Source: Novosphingobium sp. (GTDB taxonomy: Bacteria; Pseudomonadota; Alphaproteobacteria; Sphingomonadales; Sphingomonadaceae). Taken from it: DNA of 64,000 nucleotides. The stretch covers positions 186,001 through 250,000 of the forward strand of contig JAGHZR010000006.1 of the NCBI GenBank assembly GCA_017745295.1. Reading direction: 5' to 3'. The position numbers were made by a program, and so were the translations under genes. The stretch's first letter is position 1; each line of letters opens with the position of its first letter. This document shows positions 59,523-64,000 of the stretch, piece by piece. A model generated the notes under the pieces. It saw only the letters and a program-made list of their open reading frames with translations. It searched no databases and was not told the origin of the DNA.

Positions 59523-60938
59523 ATGCCAATCCCGCGCCTGATCGGATTCGGATTTGTCCTGCTTGCATGCCTGCCCGTCGCCGCTCCGGCGCAGGCGCAG
59601 AGTTGGGCGGAAAGCTGGTTCGACAATGTCACCTATTCCTCACCGGGGAGCTTCGAGGATCAGACGCGGGGCTATCTGACCGCCGGCGGCATGTCGGGGC
59701 GCGTAGACGTCCACAACGACTATCTCATGTCGATGAGCCTGCCCAAGGTCCGCGCAGGCTGCGGCGGCATCGACATGTTTCTGGGCGGTATGTCGTTCCT
59801 CGATCCGGAGTACCTCGTCCAGAAGCTCGAGAGCATCCTCCAGGCCGCCCCCGCCGTGGCTTTCCAGTACCTGCTCGAGACCCTCGACGAGAAGATGGGG
59901 AACATCATCAGCAAGATGGAGGCCGCGACCAACTTCCTGAACTCGATCCAGGTCAACGATTGCCGGCTTGCCAACCGCATGGTGCAGATTGCCAAGGGCG
60001 ACGACAACATGTCCGGGATCATCGAGGAAATGACCGGATACCGCTCGGTCAAGCAGGGCTTTGCCAAGAGCTACCAGCAGAGCCGCGAGAAGATCGAAGC
60101 CAATGCCAACAATCCGACCGAGGATCTGAAGGACGCGCTCGCCAACTGCCCTGCCGAGGTTACCGAGATCTTCCGCACCGGCTCGCTCCTCGGCCACGCT
60201 GCGTCGCGCATCGGCGCCGGTGACTGGGCAAGTGTCATGCGGGCGCGGGTCGGCGACGTCTACATGCGCTGGGACGCCAACGACAAAGTGCCGCTCTTCA
60301 CCGCGATCCCGCAGTGTCCGCGCCAGGATACCGATAGCCCGCAGGACTTCCTGACCGGGACTGTCCAGAAGCGGGCGCTCAACGTGCCGCCGACTGGCGC
60401 GGACTGCAGTCCGGACGGCGGCGGGCGCGGCGCCCTGGCGATGGCCCGCGACCGCATGGAGGCCATTGCCACGAAAGTCCGCACCCGGTCCGCATTGTCG
60501 CCCGATGAACGGCAGTTCGTTGCCAATGTGCGGACCTTGCCGGTCTACCGCATGCTGGAATGGGGCGTTCGCCAGGGCGTCGTCGGTTCCGTGATCGCCG
60601 ACACCGATGAGCTCGTCGCGCTCTCGCTCGCCTACCAGATGCTCAACGATCTCACGCGCACGATCGATTTCGCAGTTAGTAATGCCGAGCGAGGGGCTAC
60701 GGCGGCTGGCGCCGCAAACAGCACAAGCGCGAATGTCTGCCAGACGCGCATTCTCGCCAAGGGCATCGAACAGCTGCGCGATCTGCGAGAAGAGGCGCTC
60801 CGGCAGCGCGCGCAGATGCGCCAGAGCTACATGGCCGCACTCTCGGCCGCCAACCTCTCGGCGAACTATGCGGGTCTGCTGCGCGAACGCGACCGTGATG
60901 CACGGGATGCAGCGGGCGCTGCCGCCCGCCGCGAGTAG
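59523..60938 (+). CDS. traH: TraH, pilus assembly protein
   Basis: 471 residues with a signal peptide (IGFGFVLLACLPVAAPAQA) and TraH segments (SWFDNVTYSSPGSFEDQTRGYLTAGGMSGRVDVHNDYLMSMSLPKVRAGCGGIDMFLGGMSFLDPEYLVQKLESIL; VNDCRLANRMVQI). Helical C-terminus. It follows the antisense ATPase after 71 bases, so it may need its own promoter or read-through across the inserted gene. Confidence 0.93.
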   Translation: MPIPRLIGFGFVLLACLPVAAPAQAQSWAESWFDNVTYSSPGSFEDQTRGYLTAGGMSGRVDVHNDYLMSMSLPKVRAGCGGIDMFLGGMSFLDPEYLVQKLESILQAAPAVAFQYLLETLDEKMGNIISKMEAATNFLNSIQVNDCRLANRMVQIAKGDDNMSGIIEEMTGYRSVKQGFAKSYQQSREKIEANANNPTEDLKDALANCPAEVTEIFRTGSLLGHAASRIGAGDWASVMRARVGDVYMRWDANDKVPLFTAIPQCPRQDTDSPQDFLTGTVQKRALNVPPTGADCSPDGGGRGALAMARDRMEAIATKVRTRSALSPDERQFVANVRTLPVYRMLEWGVRQGVVGSVIADTDELVALSLAYQMLNDLTRTIDFAVSNAERGATAAGAANSTSANVCQTRILAKGIEQLRDLREEALRQRAQMRQSYMAALSAANLSANYAGLLRERDRDARDAAGAAARRE

Positions 60939-60955
60939 CCGCCGTGCCGCGAACC

Positions 60956-63900
60956 ATGGTCAAGCACGCCGCCGCCCTTCTCGCCCTGCTACCGACCCTG
61001 ACGGTCACGCCTGCGGCGGCGATCGATGCGAGCTTCCACACTTATGACGGCTTTGCCGAGACGGTGGATTCGTTCCGCCTAGTCTCGATGATCTTCGGCG
61101 ACCCCCGCTACGAAACGCTGGTCCTCATCATCGCGACAGCCGGTATCGCGCTCGGCGCGGTCATCGCCAGCGTTCGCGGCTCCGGAATGGGTCTGGTGGC
61201 CTTCGGATTTCAGATCCTGTTCGGGGTCGGCGTCTTCGTCGGCCTCATTGCCTCGACCGGAACCGTCCATGTCTATGACCGGGTGCGCAATGCCTACCAG
61301 GCTGTGGGCGGTGTGCCCAACCTGCTGGTCCTGGTCGGCGGCGCCAGCAACATGATGGAACGCGCCCTCGTCGAGACGATCGACGACAATACGCTCGATC
61401 CCAATGCCAAGCTGGAGTTCGGATCGGGTGGCCAAAGCTTCGACCTGTTCCTCAATGCCGTAAGCCCGCGCGGACCGATGACCGACACCTTCCTCGATGC
61501 AACGATCAAGGACTACGTGCGTCAGTGTTATCCTGTGGCGCGGGTCTCGCCGGCCTATGGGATCGATGACGACCAGCTGCTGCGAACCAGCACCGACCTG
61601 CCCGCCTCGTTCGCGGCGATGGCCGGCCCCGCAACCTTCTCGACGATCTATACCGAGAGCGACAAGGGCGGGAGCACGGTCAGCTGTACGGAAGCCTGGG
61701 ATCACATCGCAGCCCGGCTTTCCGATCCCGCACTGTTCGGTGCCTATAGCACACAGGTCTGCGCGCAGACGGGCTATGACACCGCCGACGCCCAGCAGCT
61801 CGCGCGCTGCAGGCAGCAACTGGGCAATCTTGGCCAGATGATGCTCGATCGCCCGCTGACTGCCCAGGCGCTGTTCACGCATACGCTGCTGTCACAGAGC
61901 GTGGGCGACGTCCTGTTCGAAGACTCACCGGCGAGCGCCGCGCGCGCCATGGCGAACAGGGCGATCGGATCGAATGGCCTCGCCACGATGTCAGTCGCCA
62001 ACGAATGGATGCCGACGATCCGGGCCGCCGTGTTCGGCATCATGCTGTTCATGATCCCCGTCGCCCTTCTCTTCGTGCTGACACCCATCAATCTCAGGGT
62101 CGCGAGCTTCGCGCTCGGCATGTTCGTCTTCGTCGCGCTCTGGGGCGTGATCGATGCCGGCATCTACCAGCTGACCCTCGGCCGGGCGATGGCGAGCCTT
62201 TCGGAATTGCGTACCAACAATCTTGCCGCCAATGCCTGGCTATTGGCGCCCTCGGCAGCGATGAAGGCTCTGGCCATCTTCGGCACGTTTCGAACCGCCG
62301 CCGCAGGTCTTGCCGGTGCCTTCGTCTTCACCGTCTTCCGCTTCAGCGGGAACGTCTTCTCCGCCTTCACTTCGGGCTCGCTGGGCATTGCCGGTCAGGG
62401 GGCGGCCGCAGCGGCCCCGATGGCCACTGCGGAAGGACAGGCTTCCGCGCTCGAAGCCCAGGCCTCGGCGCTTGGAACCGGCGCGCGGCGCGGCGCTGCC
62501 TCCAGCTTCGGCGATTTCGGCGAGCGAACGACGTTCCAGAACAACCGCACCTTCGGTGAGGCGGGTCATGTGCTCGGCGAAAGCCCGGGCGCACGCGGCT
62601 CGACCGCTTTTGCACTCGGCGGGATCGAGGGCGCGCGCCAACTGGGCAGCCTCAGCCCTGCCCTCGCCGGCAGGAACCTTGCCGATCCAGCCACCGCGCG
62701 GGCGGTCGAAGCCAATGCTGCAACCGGAGCCATTCACCAGTTCGCCGAAAAGGACGCCTTGCGCGCGATCGGCACCGGCTACTTTGGGGAAGGGAAGGCC
62801 GGCGAGCAGGCGTTTGCCGGCTTTTCCCAGAACCTCGTGCAGTGGCGCGCTTTCGGCGATCAGCGCGCCTACGGCATGATGATGCAGGCCGCGACCCGGC
62901 ATTTCGAGCGAAACGGTTATTCCCCGCAGGACGCGCAGCTCAAAGCCACCGGCGTCATCGCCGAGGCTCATGCTGATCCGACGTTCGCCAAGCTCATCGC
63001 CAATGCCTACGATCAGCATCAGATGCTCGCCAACGATCTTACGGGCGCGCAGATCCAGGTCGGCGCCATGGAGGGCCGCCGCGATCACGCTGGCAATCGC
63101 ATCGCCGAGACTGAGCGCGGCAATGTCGCGACCGAGCAGGCATGGCGCACCGGATCGAACCATGGCCAGCGCCAGGCCGCCGGCATGCTCGGCCTTAGCG
63201 TGACGGAAACGGCACGCCGGATCGGTTTCATCAATGCGCTGTCCGGCGAAGCCCGCAGCACTGCCATCACCCAGCTGGGCCATTCGACCGGACGTAGTGA
63301 AGCCCAGGTACTGCGCGCTCTCGAGACCTACAACGCCGCGGTGCAGGTCGGGACCGCTGACGGGGCAAGCGCAGAAGCAGCGCGCGAAGGCACCAGCGTT
63401 TACGGCCGCACCCGCGAGGCCTCAGGTTACGACTTTGCGGAACGCGCTGGCAAACTGGATGCGCAGCGCGAAGTCGGCCACGACGGCACCCGTAGCTCAG
63501 CGCGCATCGGCGAACAGCGCCGCCAGGCCGACAACGAAGGCTTTGCCCAGGGCGCCCATGCCGCAAACGCATCCGTGCGCGAGGCAGCGCGGCTGGACAG
63601 CTTCATCACCGCGCTCAGCCAGACCGTTGGAAACCGGGTGGACATGGATGAAGGGGGGGCAGCCGGTATCGCCGACAGGGCCCGAAATCGCCGTCTGACG
63701 AACATCGTCGAGAACGAGCGCCTGTCCCGCATGCAAGGCCTGCTCGCGGCGAACGGCATCCGCCTCACCAAGCGGCAAATCGCCATGGACCAGAACGGCG
63801 ATTTCAGCATGAATCTGACACCCAGAACCGCCGCCGCATTTCGAGACGCCGGCCTGATCAACGAAAGCCAGTTCGGTGCCATCACCAAAGGAGGAACGGC

Positions 63901-64000
63901 GCGGCTCAGCCTCGCCGACAACGATATGCTCGTTTCCAGCGCCACGAGCTTCGCGCAGTCTGCCCGCTCAGACACCAGCACTCGCTTCGAGGCAGGTAAG
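60956..64000 (+). CDS. traG: TraG, mating-pair stabilisation protein (runs off the window end)
   Basis: At least 1015 codons remain open to the last base. Start ATG 60956 with signal-like MVKHAAALLALLPTLTVTPAAA; an in-frame GTG at 60944 is an alternative. N-terminal TraG_N part: SFHTYDGFAETVDSFRLVSMIFG, hydrophobic helices (TLVLIIATAGIALGAVIAS; LVAFGFQILFGVGVFVGLIAS), a periplasmic loop, then AAVFGIMLFMIPVALLFVLTP and SFALGMFVFVALWGVIDAGIYQLTLG. The remainder is a long polar, Ala/Gly/Gln-rich helical region. In F, TraG acts in pilus assembly and mating-pair stabilisation, and its C-terminal part takes part in entry exclusion. The C-terminal end is not visible here. Confidence 0.92.
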   Translation, partial: MVKHAAALLALLPTLTVTPAAAIDASFHTYDGFAETVDSFRLVSMIFGDPRYETLVLIIATAGIALGAVIASVRGSGMGLVAFGFQILFGVGVFVGLIASTGTVHVYDRVRNAYQAVGGVPNLLVLVGGASNMMERALVETIDDNTLDPNAKLEFGSGGQSFDLFLNAVSPRGPMTDTFLDATIKDYVRQCYPVARVSPAYGIDDDQLLRTSTDLPASFAAMAGPATFSTIYTESDKGGSTVSCTEAWDHIAARLSDPALFGAYSTQVCAQTGYDTADAQQLARCRQQLGNLGQMMLDRPLTAQALFTHTLLSQSVGDVLFEDSPASAARAMANRAIGSNGLATMSVANEWMPTIRAAVFGIMLFMIPVALLFVLTPINLRVASFALGMFVFVALWGVIDAGIYQLTLGRAMASLSELRTNNLAANAWLLAPSAAMKALAIFGTFRTAAAGLAGAFVFTVFRFSGNVFSAFTSGSLGIAGQGAAAAAPMATAEGQASALEAQASALGTGARRGAASSFGDFGERTTFQNNRTFGEAGHVLGESPGARGSTAFALGGIEGARQLGSLSPALAGRNLADPATARAVEANAATGAIHQFAEKDALRAIGTGYFGEGKAGEQAFAGFSQNLVQWRAFGDQRAYGMMMQAATRHFERNGYSPQDAQLKATGVIAEAHADPTFAKLIANAYDQHQMLANDLTGAQIQVGAMEGRRDHAGNRIAETERGNVATEQAWRTGSNHGQRQAAGMLGLSVTETARRIGFINALSGEARSTAITQLGHSTGRSEAQVLRALETYNAAVQVGTADGASAEAAREGTSVYGRTREASGYDFAERAGKLDAQREVGHDGTRSSARIGEQRRQADNEGFAQGAHAANASVREAARLDSFITALSQTVGNRVDMDEGGAAGIADRARNRRLTNIVENERLSRMQGLLAANGIRLTKRQIAMDQNGDFSMNLTPRTAAAFRDAGLINESQFGAITKGGTARLSLADNDMLVSSATSFAQSARSDTSTRFEAGK

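Noticed and set aside
57895..59541. 548-codon plus-strand frame across the antisense ATPase
   Set aside because: It would be attractive as a tra gene filling the gap, but the minus-strand frame has Walker motifs and a complete DUF4143 layout, while this frame reads as Arg/Pro noise.
62240..63283. 347-codon minus-strand frame opposite traG
   Set aside because: Antisense to traG, whose hydrophobic and helical pattern is continuous here.
1..64000. CRISPR arrays, tRNA or rRNA genes, attachment sites with direct repeats
   Set aside because: I looked for regular repeat-spacer patterns, cloverleaf-like sequences and long direct repeats and saw none that I can support.

Overview
The window is GC-rich alphaproteobacterial DNA, most likely from a sphingomonad (Novosphingobium, Sphingobium or Sphingopyxis type). 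The evidence is the MucR-type regulator, ALAS-type hemA, plasmid families DUF736, DUF2493 and DUF932, a lasso-peptide cluster with isopeptidase, and a MobF relaxase paired with an F-type conjugation system. The whole window reads as part of a conjugative plasmid or integrative conjugative element. I saw no rRNA, tRNA or CRISPR array.

Layout. (1) 1-7253: the end of an unknown gene, a MocR-type regulator, and a same-strand run encoding a cyanide-insensitive bd-type quinol oxidase (cioA, cioB, a DUF2474 small subunit), 5-aminolevulinate synthase, a 2-keto-3-deoxy-6-phosphogalactonate-type aldolase and a membrane fatty-acid desaturase. (2) 7254-9400: a decayed junction with an IS3-family (IS407-like) element and the truncated tail of an alpha/beta hydrolase. 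(3) 9565-15338, minus strand: lytic transglycosylase, MobF relaxase/helicase, TraD coupling protein and a ribbon-helix-helix protein, followed by an intergenic region with oriT-like inverted repeats. (4) 15797-29689: maintenance and leading-region genes, including two DUF2493 (SLOG-fold) paralogs, DUF736, a MucR protein with a histone-H1-like tail, and a long minus-strand run (primase, ParB-like, Cys-rich protein, metallopeptidase, DUF932, small proteins). (5) 30093-41710: the lasso-peptide locus. Its plus-strand arm is ECF sigma factor, FecR, TonB receptor with STN domain, and S9 isopeptidase. Its minus-strand arm is precursor, B protein and C protein, followed upstream by GntR and XRE regulators. 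(6) 42043-64000: an F-type transfer operon (pilin, TraL, E, K, B, V, C, two small membrane proteins, TraW, U, split TraN, TrbC, S26 peptidase, TraF, thioredoxin-like protein, TraH, TraG), interrupted by an oppositely oriented DUF4143 ATPase. TraG runs off the window end.

How it fits together. The minus-strand relaxosome genes and the plus-strand tra operon form one conjugation machine carrying two cargo modules. The first is a respiratory module that could support respiration under cyanide or other terminal-oxidase stress and also supplies a heme precursor enzyme. The second is a lasso-peptide module that makes a peptide with a predicted eight-residue ring, senses or imports it through a TonB receptor, and opens it with an isopeptidase. 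The lasso product is the clearest candidate for undescribed biology here. The precursor gene is only 44 codons and is separated from its processing genes by a strong stem-loop.
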